Shown here in pieces: positions 11,813-23,890 of a stretch of 64,000 nt of DNA. Location of the stretch: contig CM043963.1 of the NCBI GenBank assembly GCA_014529385.2, positions 93,465,912 through 93,529,911 of the forward strand. The letters run 5' to 3'. Positions within the stretch are counted from its first letter, which is position 1. Each line of letters opens with the position of its first letter. The translations under genes were made by a program, and so were the position numbers. Below the pieces are notes generated by a model. It was not told where the DNA came from. It was given only the letters and a program-made list of their open reading frames with translations, and did not search any database. Origin of the DNA: Adiantum capillus-veneris (taxonomy: Eukaryota > Streptophyta > Polypodiopsida > Polypodiales > Pteridaceae).

Positions 11813-12458
11813 TCATGTAATGGGCTTGCTATTAGCGAGAATTTTTTTAATGAAGCATCTATAGTGTACACACATACCTATGAAGCTTTGTAGCTCCTGT
11901 AGATTCCTAGGATTAGGCCATCCTTTTATTATCTCTAACTTTGTTGGATCCATACGGGTGCCATCTTTAGAGATAATGTGACATAAATATTGAATCTCTT
12001 GTAGGAAAAATTCACTGTTCTTTTGATTAATGAAAAGCTTATTCTCTCTCACAACTTAAAAGATTACCTGGAGGTGTCACTTGTACTCCTCAAGAAAATT
12101 TGAATGGCGTGAAGATTTTTGTCCATCATGAGTTTGAATGTGTCTGGAGCATTTGTCAGGCCAAAACTTGTAAATTATGAAATAGATCTTCTACCTGCGG
12201 CACATAAAATCTATTTTTGATAGTGATCTTATTTGGTGATCTATAGTCGACACACATGTGATATGTGTCGTCTTTCTTTTGCACTAAAGGTAATGGTGAA
12301 CAAAATCGAGAGGAGCTAGACCTCACCATCCCTTTTTCCACCAATTCATGCACTTGCCTCATGATCTTCTCTTGTTGAGCTTGTGAAACTCGATAAGGAG
12401 ACTTGTTAGGTGGTGAGCTTCCTGGTAGGAGCTCAATTGCATGGTCATCATCCCTCAT
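11813..12458 (-). pseudogene. Chromovirus reverse transcriptase with internal deletions
   Basis: The N-terminal ORF (12458-12156) holds LLPGSSPPNKSPYRVS, VEKGMVRSSSSRFCSPLPLVQKK and the CVDYRS.NK block. After V-E-D-L-F-H-N-L the sequence jumps straight to an F-G-L-T-N-A-P-D-T-F remnant in another frame. The S-x-I-D-L..GYHQI blocks are deleted, as is the catalytic Y-L-D-D box that should follow NAPDTF. The C-terminal ORF (12052-11813) gives RENKLFINQKNSEFF...YLCHIISKDG, PNPRNLQELQSFIGM...YRCFIKK, the thumb and connection region. The enzyme cannot be active. Confidence 0.87.
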
Positions 12459-12640
12459 TTTAGAGGTAGCTCACTAGGGATGTCATCAATGAAAACATCT
12501 TGGAATCCATTTAGGAAATTAGACAACACTAATTCCTCTTGATTCCCTTTATTGCAGGGATATTGTGTTCCCCAACTCATTAGCATCTATGTACATGCTC
12601 TTTTCCCTATAGGTGAAGTAGATTCTCCTTTCAAGGAACT

Positions 12641-12901
12641 TCATGTTGGAAGCCATGCAATTAAACCATGGTGCCCCAAAAAAACATCCTTATGTTTGAG
12701 AGGGGAGATGAAGAAATATTTTTTGTCCACATAGCTTTGTACATCAAGCCTCAATTTTCCAATTAAGGGAGTAACTGAGATGTCTTGTCCCTTGATAGAT
12801 CCATCGACTTTTAATGTATCTCCCATCTCATGGGCTTGTATGCCTAGCTTGGTGGTCAACTCCATGGATATAAAGTTAAGAGTTGAACCAGGGTCAAACA
12901 A
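12641..12901 (-). pseudogene. Chromovirus protease (retropepsin)
   Basis: The ORF starts at the active site: M-F-D-P-G-S-T-L-N-F-I-S, then TKLGIQAHEMGD, VTPLIGKLRLDVQSYV, FFISPLKHKDVFLGHHGLIAW. The D-V-F-L-G-H/x-x-W-L pattern is the C-terminal retropepsin block. Pro replaces the usual Ser/Thr after the catalytic Asp, as in the plus-strand copy at 6996, so this is probably the family's natural form. It is better preserved than the plus copy. Confidence 0.87.
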
Positions 12902-12989
12902 AATAAAAGAATCATTCTCTTGTATCTTTGGAAATGAGAAATCCTTGGCAACTTAGCATCCTCTTTTGGAGCTTCAACCATAGAGGCTC

Positions 12990-13053
12990 TAGGCGGTTCA
13001 TTGCGCACATTTATTTGGGGGCAAGCACGATAGGCCTGTCCTTGCTCCCTGCA
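12990..13053 (-). pseudogene. Truncated chromovirus gag zinc knuckle
   Basis: On the minus strand C-R-E-Q-G-Q-A-Y-R-A-C-P aligns with the plus copy's C-G-E-Q-G-H-G-Y-R-S-C-P (6818-6862). The knuckle His is replaced by Gln and the first Cys falls at the breakpoint. Homology stops at about 13050, where LTR C starts. Gag N-terminus, leader and 5' LTR of this inverted element are absent. Confidence 0.78.
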
Positions 13054-14617
13054 TGTCTAAATCTAATATCTAATTAGCCCGAATGATTTTAAACTGATAA
13101 TTAATGTGGGAGAATCAACAAAAACAAGCATTAGGATATAGGCATGTGCTTATAGATCTACCTCAACACGAGGCCAATGGTAAAGGGGCCCAAATGAGAG
13201 ATAGTCTATCAAAGAGCAAGGCTAACCAATGGAGCTTAAATACCTTAGGGTTAGCTTCATTGAAGACCTCCAATAGTTATTGTTAAAAGTCCTTTGACCT
13301 TAGGTAAGCTAGGATTGTGCTTGAGGTGGGAACACGGCCCAAGCTTGAGGTGCTTAAGATGCTTGAAGTGCTTGATGATTGAGATGATTGAGGTGCTTGT
13401 CATGCTTGAGATGCTAGGGCTATACTTGAGGTGGGAACCCCAACCCTAGCTTGAGGGGCTTAAGGGCCAAGCTTGTTGTGAGAACTGGGCCCAAGGTTGA
13501 GGGGATTGAGGTGTCAGAAAAGTCAATGCAAATCTCTACAAGGAGGGGGCGAGCCATGCAAGAAGGGGGGGCTGGTTTCTTGACCACTCTCTCCCCCAAA
13601 TGGAACCCCTTGCCCAAGAGTCAAGTAGGACACATATCAAGCCCCTAGGTAGGTTACCCTCATGGTGTGCCTAAAGCCTTTTGGTTGGCCTTCCAAGGGG
13701 TCCAATGATAATTTAATGGATTTAATTAATTTTTTAGCATTTATCAAGTCCTCTCTCTCAAAGGGGAAAGGGGAACACTTATCCAAGGCTAACCTTGTTG
13801 ATTGATATGCTTTTGCTTGTGATTGGCTAGGGAAGGAGGGGTCCAATGAGCTTCAAGGACGAGCTACAAGGGGGCGTCAACCAAAGCAAGCTAGGGAGTT
13901 GCTTGAGGGGTATACTCTCCCACACACACTCGCACACACTCTCATAGTGTGAAGTGCAAAGTGCAAGAGCTCCATCTCCTTCTCCAAGAAAGTAGAGAGG
14001 TTGAGAGCTACAACAACACTCTTGGCTATGGAATGCAAATCCAACCAAGAGCCATGTTTCAATGCTTAAGCTTTCCATTTTCTCCATCTTCATTGCTATG
14101 CTATTATGTATGCTATCAACAAGAGTGATGATAAGTGAGGATCTAATTATTTCTCCTATGAAACGTTTCTTCTTCCTCTTCCCTACCCGCATTCCCTGCT
14201 AGCTCTCTCCACCTTTGAAGGTGTTTGAGGTCTTGGGACTGAGGCTTGGGATAGTTAATGCTTTTCACAAAGTTTATGTTATGATCGTGATGCAGGAAGC
14301 TTTCCATCTTCATTGCATCACCTAGGTCAGAAGGAACACAAAGATTGTATTGTAACAAGTCTCCCTTGATGGGAGAAACTATAGTACAAATGCCTATTGG
14401 AGGGGGACCGGCTCCACATAAATTCGGTCCTCAACTGTTGTCATGTTCTCTAAACTCTCCCTCTTGCAAAAGTATTATTCATGAAAAATTAACTAAATGC
14501 AATGTTTATGGTTCTACCCATCAATTAAGTTCACCTGCTATGCTCACAAAGAAATTTCAAAAAATTACTTTCTCTAATTTTTTCTAATCTCAAAGTTAAT
14601 AGGCCATTTCCATTACA
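13054..14617 (+). repeat. Chromovirus 3' LTR (LTR C)
   Basis: It starts TGTCTAAATCTAATATC and ends CCATTTCCATTACA, followed by the target duplication ATTGT (14618-14622) that also precedes LTR A. It contains the same minisatellite and the 'cacactctcatagtgtgaagtgc' block. No polypurine tract precedes it. The base to its left belongs to the inverted zinc-knuckle fragment. Confidence 0.92.
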
Positions 14618-14622
14618 ATTGT

Positions 14623-16125
14623 CATATAATAGATGTTGTAAAAGGTGGTGCAAAATTTGGAGATCTTAAGATAAGGAAGGGAGTAGAATAGTATATGGCA
14701 TCTAGAGGGTCTCTAATATCGTACATTGTAGTACATTAACACTATCAGCAAAATTGTTAAAGACTAAGCACTAAAAGTGATTGCTTGTTGAATTCAATAA
14801 CAATTTAACCGGACAGTAAATACATTGACATTTGAAAATCTCTTAATGATAAAATTGATGCAAAGTTTGGATTGTTTGCTAGTGAAAAAAATGGAAGTAG
14901 GTGAATTCGAGTATAGACAAATAAATAATGAATGTGCTATATAAATTTGCATAATGATTTGCAAAGCTAGGCAACCATTGGGTATCTATCTTGTTTTAAA
15001 AGTGGTATTGGGCCAATGAAAAACTAAACTAAGTGCTCAATTTTGAGGATCTAGTTATATATGATTTTATGACCTTATACTTGGTGAAGAGGTATAAGAG
15101 GGAAAGCATGAAGCTAATTTATAAAGTCTAATTGAACTCACGATGAAATACAAAAATATGCGATGAAGGTCTTTTTGGATAGGCTAAAAGAAGGTCTCTT
15201 ATAGTTGTCGGTATCATATTTTGGTTTAGATGTAAGTACCCTTCAGCATATTAGTCATGTACCCACGAGTATAAGAAATTTTAGGAGGGATGGTGAGGCA
15301 AAAACAAATAAATGGAGCGAAATTGAGTAATATGCAACAACAATTTCAGACTCACTATACCATATGATGCAACAATTAAGATATTCGTAGAGCAATCAAG
15401 GTGCCTTTAGGACCACACAAAGACCACTATCCTTAAACAAAGATAGATAAATAGAGAGCATAAGCCTCTAGTACCTCCATTGTCAATTTCTCTAATATTT
15501 CCTACACGGTGATCTCTACGAATGCTAACATAAATAGATATTCCTAGGCCTAATTAGGAAAGATTGCTGATGAGGATTCCATTCACGACTAGTTTGTGAG
15601 GCCCTCTTTTTACTCCTGATGGGAGTTAGTGACATGCAAGTGAGATGGCGTGAACTAATCATGAACATTCCCTTTTTGTTTGTTAAGATCGTGCTAGCAA
15701 GTTTGACAAATTTATAAAAGGGGTAGTGTTTGCCAAAAGTGTGCCTCAGCTTAGCCTTGAGCCGGTTGAAAGATTATATCAACCGGTTGAAGGGAAGGTG
15801 AGCAGGAGGAAACCCGCTTGAAAATTTTAAGAAAATAGAGTTAAATTGCAAAAGTTGCTAGTTATTTCACAAAATTTCCTCTTTGAATCTACCCTAAAGG
15901 GAATTTTGTATGTTGTGAAATTGATTTTTTATTTAATTTTTATTTATTTTTAATAATGAAAAGGGGTTTCAAAGGCTCTGTAGATCTTGTTGGCGGAAAA
16001 AAAAGGGAAGCGAACAAAAAGGTCGTGGTAGATGGCAGGTGTCATGCGAGAGCATGGGGTTATACATCAGAGAGGGCAAGGAGCCGAGGAGACCTCAATG
16101 AAGGCCATCAAGAGGAGAAGGGGCA
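14623..16125. other. Unassigned DNA
   Basis: AT-rich, with no recognisable ORF, LTR terminus or RNA gene. A short palindromic phrase built on 'ccggttgaa' occurs near 15760-15792 (gagccggttgaaagattatatcaaccggttg). Confidence 0.5.
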
Positions 16126-16600
<475 letters not shown>

Positions 16601-16615
16601 CAATGGCGGCGCAGG

Positions 16616-16690
16616 TGAGGAGACGGGATTGGAACCCACGATCTCACACCCCAACGCCTTTTGAGGCTTGAGCTAACCACGGCGCCCGTC
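16616..16690 (-). repeat. tRNA-like sequence (probable tRNA-derived SINE head or tRNA relic)
   Basis: On the minus strand the segment opens GGGCGCCGTGGTTAGCTCAAG and ends near GGGTTCCAATCCCG. The second part matches the Pol III B box GGTTCGAATCC at 10 of 11 positions (plus strand 16625-16635), and TGGTTAGCTCAAG resembles an A box about 40 bp upstream. The T-arm pairs with wobbles, but the acceptor arms do not pair and no normal anticodon arm can be drawn. A tRNA-derived SINE or decayed tRNA therefore fits better than a working tRNA gene. Confidence 0.55.
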
Positions 16691-16740
16691 CACGCACATG
16701 TGAAAACAATGCCATTTTACATGGTGTTATAAATGATACG

Positions 16741-16787
16741 CCTAGAACTAAACCCGGACAGGCCCCCTGTCCGGGTTTAGTTCTAGG
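16741..16787. repeat. Perfect 21-bp inverted repeat with 5-base loop
   Basis: The arm 16741-16761 (cctagaactaaacccggac plus ag) is the exact reverse complement of 16767-16787, with loop GCCCC. A partial third copy (gggtttagttt) follows at 16791. It is too perfect to be old. It could be a foldback insertion, a strand-switch product or a transcribed hairpin. Confidence 0.9.
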
Positions 16788-18137
<1,350 letters not shown>

Positions 18138-18420
18138 TCTCCCACTTGAAGACCAGCGTGGTCCAAGTGGCTAAAGAATGTAACAGCTACTATGTACAAA
18201 TGTACAAAATCGTGAAGCATGACTATAGCTTCACCCTACGTCCATCACTCTATGCAATGTGCAAACTGCTATGAGGCGAGGCTCTTTGTTAGAGCATCCG
18301 TTGGGTTTTCATATGTGTGAACTTTGACTAGCCCAATGCGTTTGCTAGCCAAAATATCCCGAACCACATGATTCTGATAGCTGTTTTTTGGGCTATTCAA
18401 AATTGCCATAGTGAGCTACC
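18138..18420 (-). pseudogene. C-terminal RNase H end of a copia polyprotein plus polypurine tract
   Basis: On the minus strand, reading from about 18420, the frame gives HVVRDILASKRIGLVKVH followed by TYENPTDALTKSLA and QFAHCIE. This is the hallmark C-terminus of Ty1/copia RNase H (HFVRD...VHT..NPADALTK....FAHC). A stop replaces the residue before QFAHC. About 110 bp of untranslated sequence and then the polypurine tract AAGTGGGAGA lead into the LTR. Upstream (toward higher coordinates) homology fades by about 18440. The element is 5'-truncated. Confidence 0.82.
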
Positions 18421-18439
18421 GCACCCTATCAAAATCATT

Positions 18440-19222
18440 CAAACACTGTGGCTATCCTCACCCTTTCACTGTACATAGGCGTGTGTGAGTTGGGGACTTT
18501 TTCCATATCTCCTTAAAAACCCTCAATTAGCTAGTTACTTGGCTAGTTGAGCCAACAAAATAAATTAATTAAAAAATAAAAGTATATTATGTCCTCTTTG
18601 TGTGGAAATATTTCATTGTATATAGGGCCTAAATATAGGGATTTTATATAATTATTTTGGTATTTCATTTAAATATTTATATCTAGGTGTGTATTTTATT
18701 AGGCTATGTATGCCTTCTTTTAACCTCTTGCACCATAAGTATATTTTTGTTGCCAATGTGTACATCTCCAATCTCATAAATAATTTTTTTCTTTTATACA
18801 AATCACCTCCACATTTTTATCCTCACCCTTGTGAAAACAAAAAACCTGACTCCTACTTCCTTAGTCACTTTTATTATATAATTCTCATTTACTTTTTTTC
18901 TCTTTCATCCAAATAATACAAAAGAGGGACCATATCATATGATTCCGATATCTTTTTTCATATCCAAAATTCTTCCATATATTTTTATTTTGTACTCATT
19001 ATTCTAACAACATGTGCTCATTGAGCTAAAATCCATGAATAGTCCATACATTAGTCCCACTATTTATATATATTTTTATTCACCAATAATCCTCCTCCAT
19101 GTATGTGTAAAGATAACTTGGATGCTTTGTTTCATGATATGACAAAGGAGGGGCTCACTCTTGGATGCATTGTGCAAATTCAACAAAGGAGGGGCCACTA
19201 AAAAGACTTTTGCAGGCATAAA
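18440..19222. other. AT-rich DNA, possibly the first part of the Tat-1 5' LTR
   Basis: It lies between the copia remnant and the start of sequence shared with 32264. The 3' LTR copy is truncated at 32264, so whether this is LTR or older flank cannot be decided here. Confidence 0.4.
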
Positions 19223-20261
19223 AAATAGGCTTCTTGGTGAGATTTTTGGCACCTATCTCCGCTCGAAATTTGAATAAGTGACCAACAGACAAAATGTAGC
19301 TCACAAGCTGAATAATCACCTCAATTTATTGCATAACATTTGGAGCTACCATCGGTGAGATATAAATTTTATGGTGGATCCCTGTCTACCCACTTTTTCT
19401 CACAAGTCACCCTAGTCTTCTCTCACCTCCCTTCACACGTCCACACACACACACACTCATCCCTCCTCCTCCATCACCGTATCATCTCTACACACATATA
19501 ACTCGATTTATCTCTCTAGAATCAAATTCATATTACCATAACCTCTTCATCCTTTCACAAAAAGAGAAAAAATTAGCTAATAACCAAGCTCAAGATCTAC
19601 CAAAGGAGGAATTTGATCATGGAAAATTCAGCTTTTTCATGGTCAGAAGAACTACACCGACACAATTCTACAACTGCTTCATTCACTAGAGGAGATAGGT
19701 GGAAAATTCCCTTTCCATTTTGTGGTTTCCATCAAATTGTGTATATTCTAATCCTTTTACATTTTATCATTGTATAAATCATATAATGCATCTTGAGTGC
19801 ATATGCCATGTAATTTTACCCCATTCTACTAACTATAAACTACTAACACTAATGACTAACCCTTCTTGTAAATTGCACCTTCTGCTATCTACTAGAGTAG
19901 GCACCTCCAAGTTACTCAGCTCTCTCTCCTTTTACTCTCAATAATTCTTCCCCTTGAGCCCACACCCACGTGACTCAAGGGATAAGGAAGACCCACTCAT
20001 ATTTGAAAATAAAAAATATCTCATAATCTTTTATATTGACAATAAATTGATTAGGTCTAATCCTAATCAAGGCTCCCAAAAACCTATAAATAGAGCCCAT
20101 TCCTCTTTGTAAAGCATCATCTCTACACTATTTCTCACTACTTTGAGCGTACCATTTGCCATCTTAGTTGTAGGGAAAGAGAGTGAGCTCTCTATACACC
20201 ATTACTTGTGGTGTATATGAAAGATTCTTGAGATAGTTGTAGCATTGCAAGGGAGTGAGTT
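19223..20261 (+). repeat. Tat-1 5' LTR, left segment
   Basis: It matches 32264-33370 closely, including AATAGGCTTCTTGGTGAG, the CACA run near 19445 and the promoter. It is interrupted at 20261 by Copia-1, whose target duplication TGAGT spans 20257-20261. Confidence 0.9.
20085..20092 (+). promoter_or_regulatory. TATA box in the Tat-1 5' LTR
   Basis: TATAAATA in the context cctataaatagagccc is a strong plant TATA box. The same box occurs at the equivalent place in the 3' LTR (33195-33202). Transcription would start about 30 bp downstream. Copia-1 now sits 170 bp beyond it. Confidence 0.8.
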
Positions 20262-20464
20262 GTTGGGTAAAGGAAGTGTGCCTGCACCATCAGTTAGTGT
20301 CCGACCGCCCACATGAGTTTATACCTTATTCTTTATATACATATGAATAAGGGGCTCACTCATACAATGGACACATAGTGAACCTCCACCTACATCATGT
20401 GTGCTCTCTTATCTTCCCTCTATTGTGTGTCTTGTCTTCGCCCCCGCACCTGCGATCACTAACA
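20262..20464 (+). repeat. Copia-1 5' LTR (203 bp)
   Basis: It runs TGTTGGGTAAAGG to GATCACTAACA, with 'ttctttatatacatatgaataagg' as a possible TATA region at about 20330-20353. It is very short for a copia LTR. The primer-binding site follows two bases later. Confidence 0.93.
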
Positions 20465-20466
20465 AC

Positions 20467-20478
20467 TGGTATCAGAGC
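20467..20478 (+). other. Copia-1 primer-binding site
   Basis: TGGTATCAGAGC is the exact plant initiator tRNA-Met complement. Confidence 0.95.
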
Positions 20479-22141
20479 TGCGGCGGTGGTGGTGCAGTTG
20501 AGCATTACAGTGCCTTGAGCTCGGAGCTCGGCTATGGTGGAGAGAGTTTGAGATGCAACATATCTGAGCTCATGGAAGCTTGAGGGACATTCCCAAGCTT
20601 GAGGGGAGAGTGTATTGCATGTGTGTATGGTTATTTGCAGCCACACTTGTAGGAGGTGTTCAAAAAATTATTTCCACGTGTGTTTTTTGGCCCGAAAAAC
20701 ACATTTTTGGGCATAACTCCCTCACACATACGCAGAACTGCTCAACCCAGGACTCTATCCCAAAGTTTTGACATGCTACGGACGTGATGGTAGTGCCTAT
20801 GTGACCTAATTCTGACCACAAAATTTTTTGCAGCATCCGTGTGTATTCTATTTTTTTTATTTTCGGAGTGTAGTTGTCGGCATTGGCACTACAGGCGGAG
20901 TCCTTTCGCAGATCGGCACAAATTACCTCTTATTTCACCTTCTTTTGGTGAGTGTAGAGCAGAGTATCCCATATCTTTGGCGTGTGTGTGCTAGCAACCG
21001 GCTAGTCATAGTAGGTACAAGGATAGTTACTCTCAGGTGGGAGCAGTTTCTAGTGGCGTACAGGTTCTTGTTGTAGATACACATGGCATTTTGGTTCTAT
21101 GATTTGCAGATTGTGAGAGCGTGGTTTGATCTTTTGTGTTTGCCATGCAAGTTATCTACTAGCCATAGATCTGCAGGATTTGGTAGATATTGTGAGCGGG
21201 TTATGCTCAACGGTTGGCTGTGCAGTGTTACATACGAGACATGTGTACTTTGTTGCTATCAGAGAGCTTTGTGTACACAGTGTTGTGGCAGTTGAAAGGC
21301 AGTTTGGCATATGTACGGGCTGATTTTGCAGCCATTGTGGATGCTTATTTGATGCACGGTTAGTGCATAGGCTGGTGCTCTATTATATTGCCATGTGGTT
21401 GCACTTGTAGTGCACTTTTCGGACATAGTGCTCCGTGATTTATCAAGGCAATAAGAGCTATTTTAATCATCATTTGTGCCTTGATTTGGCAATGATCATG
21501 CATCCAAGTATCTTGCCATTTGATATGCCTATTTCCACAGTGCATGCATGAGATGATTTTGCATATTAGGAGTGATTTGGCATGTATGGTCTCATGAGGT
21601 GATATGCACAGTTTGTGTTGAGCTTTTGGGATAGCTCAAATGTATTGAGTGTAGATTGACTGTGCATTGGCTCTTGTTGAGCATGTTCTTTTGGCTTATG
21701 GTTATTTGGGTTAGATAGCCATTTTACACCGGAACTCTGGTAAAATTTTCCCAGGAGTTCTTGTTCTTATGAGCATGGTACTCACCATATTTGGCTTGAG
21801 TTATTGCACTCAATTTTGGCTTGGATTACTCGCCATAGTTTGTGATCTTGAGCATTGTTTACTTTGTTTTCCATAGTGCTAGAAGGCTTTGGATTGCGAC
21901 GAGTTGCAGCATCCAGGTTTGTGGTGTGCTGGTCACAAGTTTGCCATATTGTTTGGCAGTTTGGATTGCGATGCACATCCATCTCTTTTGCCCACAGATT
22001 GTGGTTCTAGTAGGAGACCTTGTGCATATTTTGTGCATCAAGCTATTCCGCACTTGCTTTTTTTTTGGTTCTGTTTCAGTTGTGCGGTTGCCGACAGTTT
22101 TTCGATTGGTTTTACTATGCTTTGGTTGTATAGACTGCCAG
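20479..22141 (+). other. Copia-1 untranslated leader
   Basis: About 1.7 kb without a convincing ORF lies between the primer-binding site and gag, unusually long for copia. It contains one copy (20685-20838) of a module present twice in Copia-2. The module consists of a GGCCCGAAAAACAC..TTTTTGGGCATA start, a middle 'tttgacatgctacggacg' block and an AATTTTTTGCAG end. Confidence 0.8.
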
Positions 22142-22556
22142 ACATGGCAGTACGCACGCCAGAGTTTGAGCTCTTTGTTACGAGATTTGATGGGTCATAT
22201 TTCGCTTGGTGGAGCTCGCATATTCTTGATGCATTGACTTGTTTGGGCCAAGCATTGCCACTATAGAACAAGGAAGGGAGACTAGAGTCTATGTCTGGCA
22301 GTGCGTGTGGGAGGACTTGGATGCACTAGTGCGGTCGATGATTATGTTGAGCCTAGTAGAGCCAGTCTATTGCATAGTTATGCAAGCACGTAAAACTAGA
22401 GATTTATGGCAGCTGTTGTGTCAGAGATATGGCACTTCAGAGTCCAAAGATATGCCTAGAGGGAGATGCAAGTCTCAGAGATGGAGACTGCGCACTTGTT
22501 GGAATTGTGGACACATAGGACACATTCAGAGGTGTTGTTTTTGCAGGATGCAATAG
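22142..22556 (+). pseudogene. Copia-1 gag with zinc knuckle (frameshifted)
   Basis: The N-terminal frame reads RTPEFELFVTRFDGSYFAWW...ILDAL, the copia gag start (F-x-G-x-x-F-x-x-W). After a stop near 22265 another frame continues with LVEPVYCIVMQ and T-R-D-L-W-Q-L-L-C-Q-R-Y (the W..L...Y block). After only about 20 residues comes the knuckle C-W-N-C-G-H-I-G-H-I-Q-R-C-C. Ordinary copia gag has a much longer capsid region between these blocks. Copia-2 has the same shortened layout, so compaction is a family trait. Confidence 0.82.
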
Positions 22557-22689
22557 CGCAAACGTCGGTAAAGGTTGGATGCTTCAGCTTTGACTACATT
22601 GGAGGTAGATGTTGTGTATGAGGCTACACACGACGGTGAGGCTTGTTCTTGCTTCCACGTTTACTCCTAAGGTTCTCATGTCATGCGAT

Positions 22690-23304
22690 GGCACATTACC
22701 TTCGTAGTGGATGCTAGATATTGATGCTTCATTTCACGTCTCGGTGAGACACAAGTACTTTTGCCCGTATGCTAGCGGTTTGCTTGGACATGTGCACTTG
22801 ATCGATGGTTCAGTCCATGACATTGTTGGTGCCGGAGATGTTCGGATGTCATTGCCGAGTGGAGCAATGCTAGTGTTGAGGCATGTACACCTTGTGCCGA
22901 GTTTGACTCAGAGTTTGGTCTCCGTGAGTCAGTTGAGAGACAGTGGGTGCCATGTTGTGCTAGATGAGCACGGTTTTAGTTTGCGTTGTGGACAACTTGT
23001 TTTAACGAGAGGTGCTAGTGTTGATAGCACATATCCGATGCATGTTAGTCACGTGAGAGATGGCACTATCTCTGTGACATTGTTGCAGCCATGTAGACAA
23101 CAGAGATGGATTTCCTTTGCTAGTGGGTTGCATGATGCTTTGCCTTTGTGTCAGCAGAGTAGTGAGACAGTTGTGTGTGCACCTACTGAGGTTAGGCAAT
23201 TAGAGCAGGCAAGCTCTTGTGAGACACAGCTGGTTGTGCATTTGGCTTGTCGAGACAATAGTATCTCTGGGGATGCACAGCTTGGTCAGTCACAGTTGGG
23301 GTGA
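22690..23304 (+). pseudogene. Copia-1 protease and following linker
   Basis: The ORF begins W-M-L-D-I-D-A-S-F-H-V, aligned with the copia protease start W-I-L-D-S-G-A-S-F-H-V. The catalytic motif D-S-G-A is D-I-D-A here, so activity is doubtful. The flap and C-terminal part are recognisable: GAGDVRMSLPSG, LRHVHLVPSLTQSLVSVSQLRDSGCHVVLDEHGF. After about 150 residues the sequence runs into unrecognised Gln/Ser-rich sequence and a stop at 23302-23304. Confidence 0.83.
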
Positions 23305-23442
23305 CATCAATTGAGCCAGAGACCGATGCATTCTTTTATGATGCGTCTGATACGTTTGAGGGCGACTATGTCCTTCAGACAGCTTTGTGATTGCAGTGGT
23401 GCTGATTTATTGATTTTGCAGTCATTCTGAGTAGATGTTCCT

Positions 23443-23820
23443 TTGCCAGATGATGCTGACATGGTGATGCATAGTCAGGTGGTTCCTGATGAGGATGCAT
23501 ATGGCATTGAGGTTGCTGACATGGATAGGTTGGCACACATAGTGCATATTTTGTTAGCTTTCGAGCCTCTCATGTATGACCTTTTGGTCTCGAGACCTAA
23601 TCTTGCATATACAATTGGTGCATTTGCATAGGGAGTTGTTAGTCATGAGGTGACTGACGCTGGCATGGTGCATAGTGGAGCATTGCAGGTCCTTACTAGT
23701 TACTTGAACCGGGAGTGTCATCGTGGCTCTAGCCCAAGTGGTACGCACCTTGCGTTTATGCTAGAGCGGTTACACATGCACTCACATACTTGGAGTGAGC
23801 CAGTGGGCGTAGGTTGAGAG
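23443..23820 (+). pseudogene. Copia-1 remnant of the RT to RNase H junction
   Basis: An ORF ends ..LLVSRPNLAYTIGAFA and, after a TAG, continues GVVSHEV...MVHSGALQVLTSYLN. This resembles the copia block (T)RPDIAYAVGVVS.F...P...HW.A.K.ILRYL between RT and RNase H. Everything between protease and this point (integrase, RT core) is missing, and RNase H ends soon after. It documents descent from a full copia element by internal deletion. Confidence 0.6.
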
Positions 23821-23890
23821 CCGTCTTCTCTCACCTTTTGTACATACTAGTTTAGTCTAGTTTTCTTGCCACTTACCAGCACACAACCTT

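Larger units (their letters stand above)
3735..14622 (+). mobile_element. Composite Ty3/gypsy chromovirus insertion with target-site duplication
   Basis: Two direct LTRs (3740-5271 and 13054-14617) are flanked by identical 5-bp duplications, ATTGT at 3735-3739 and 14618-14622, so they bound a single insertion. After the 5' LTR come a primer-binding site and decayed gag, protease and the first half of RT, all on the plus strand. At 7951 the RT is interrupted by an inverted LTR. Everything from there to 13053 is a minus-strand relative running LTR, PPT, integrase with chromodomain, RNase H, RT, protease and zinc knuckle. The plus element's own RT second half, RNase H, integrase and PPT are absent. 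The chromodomain remnant in the inverted partner supports the chromovirus assignment. All frames carry stops. Confidence 0.9.

Noticed and set aside
13054-14617. LTR C as a solo LTR inserted separately
   Set aside because: Its right flank ATTGT matches the left flank of LTR A, not its own left flank, so A and C are the pair of one insertion.
16616-16690. A functional tRNA gene on the minus strand
   Set aside because: The acceptor arm does not pair and no anticodon loop can be assigned. Only the Pol III boxes are recognisable.
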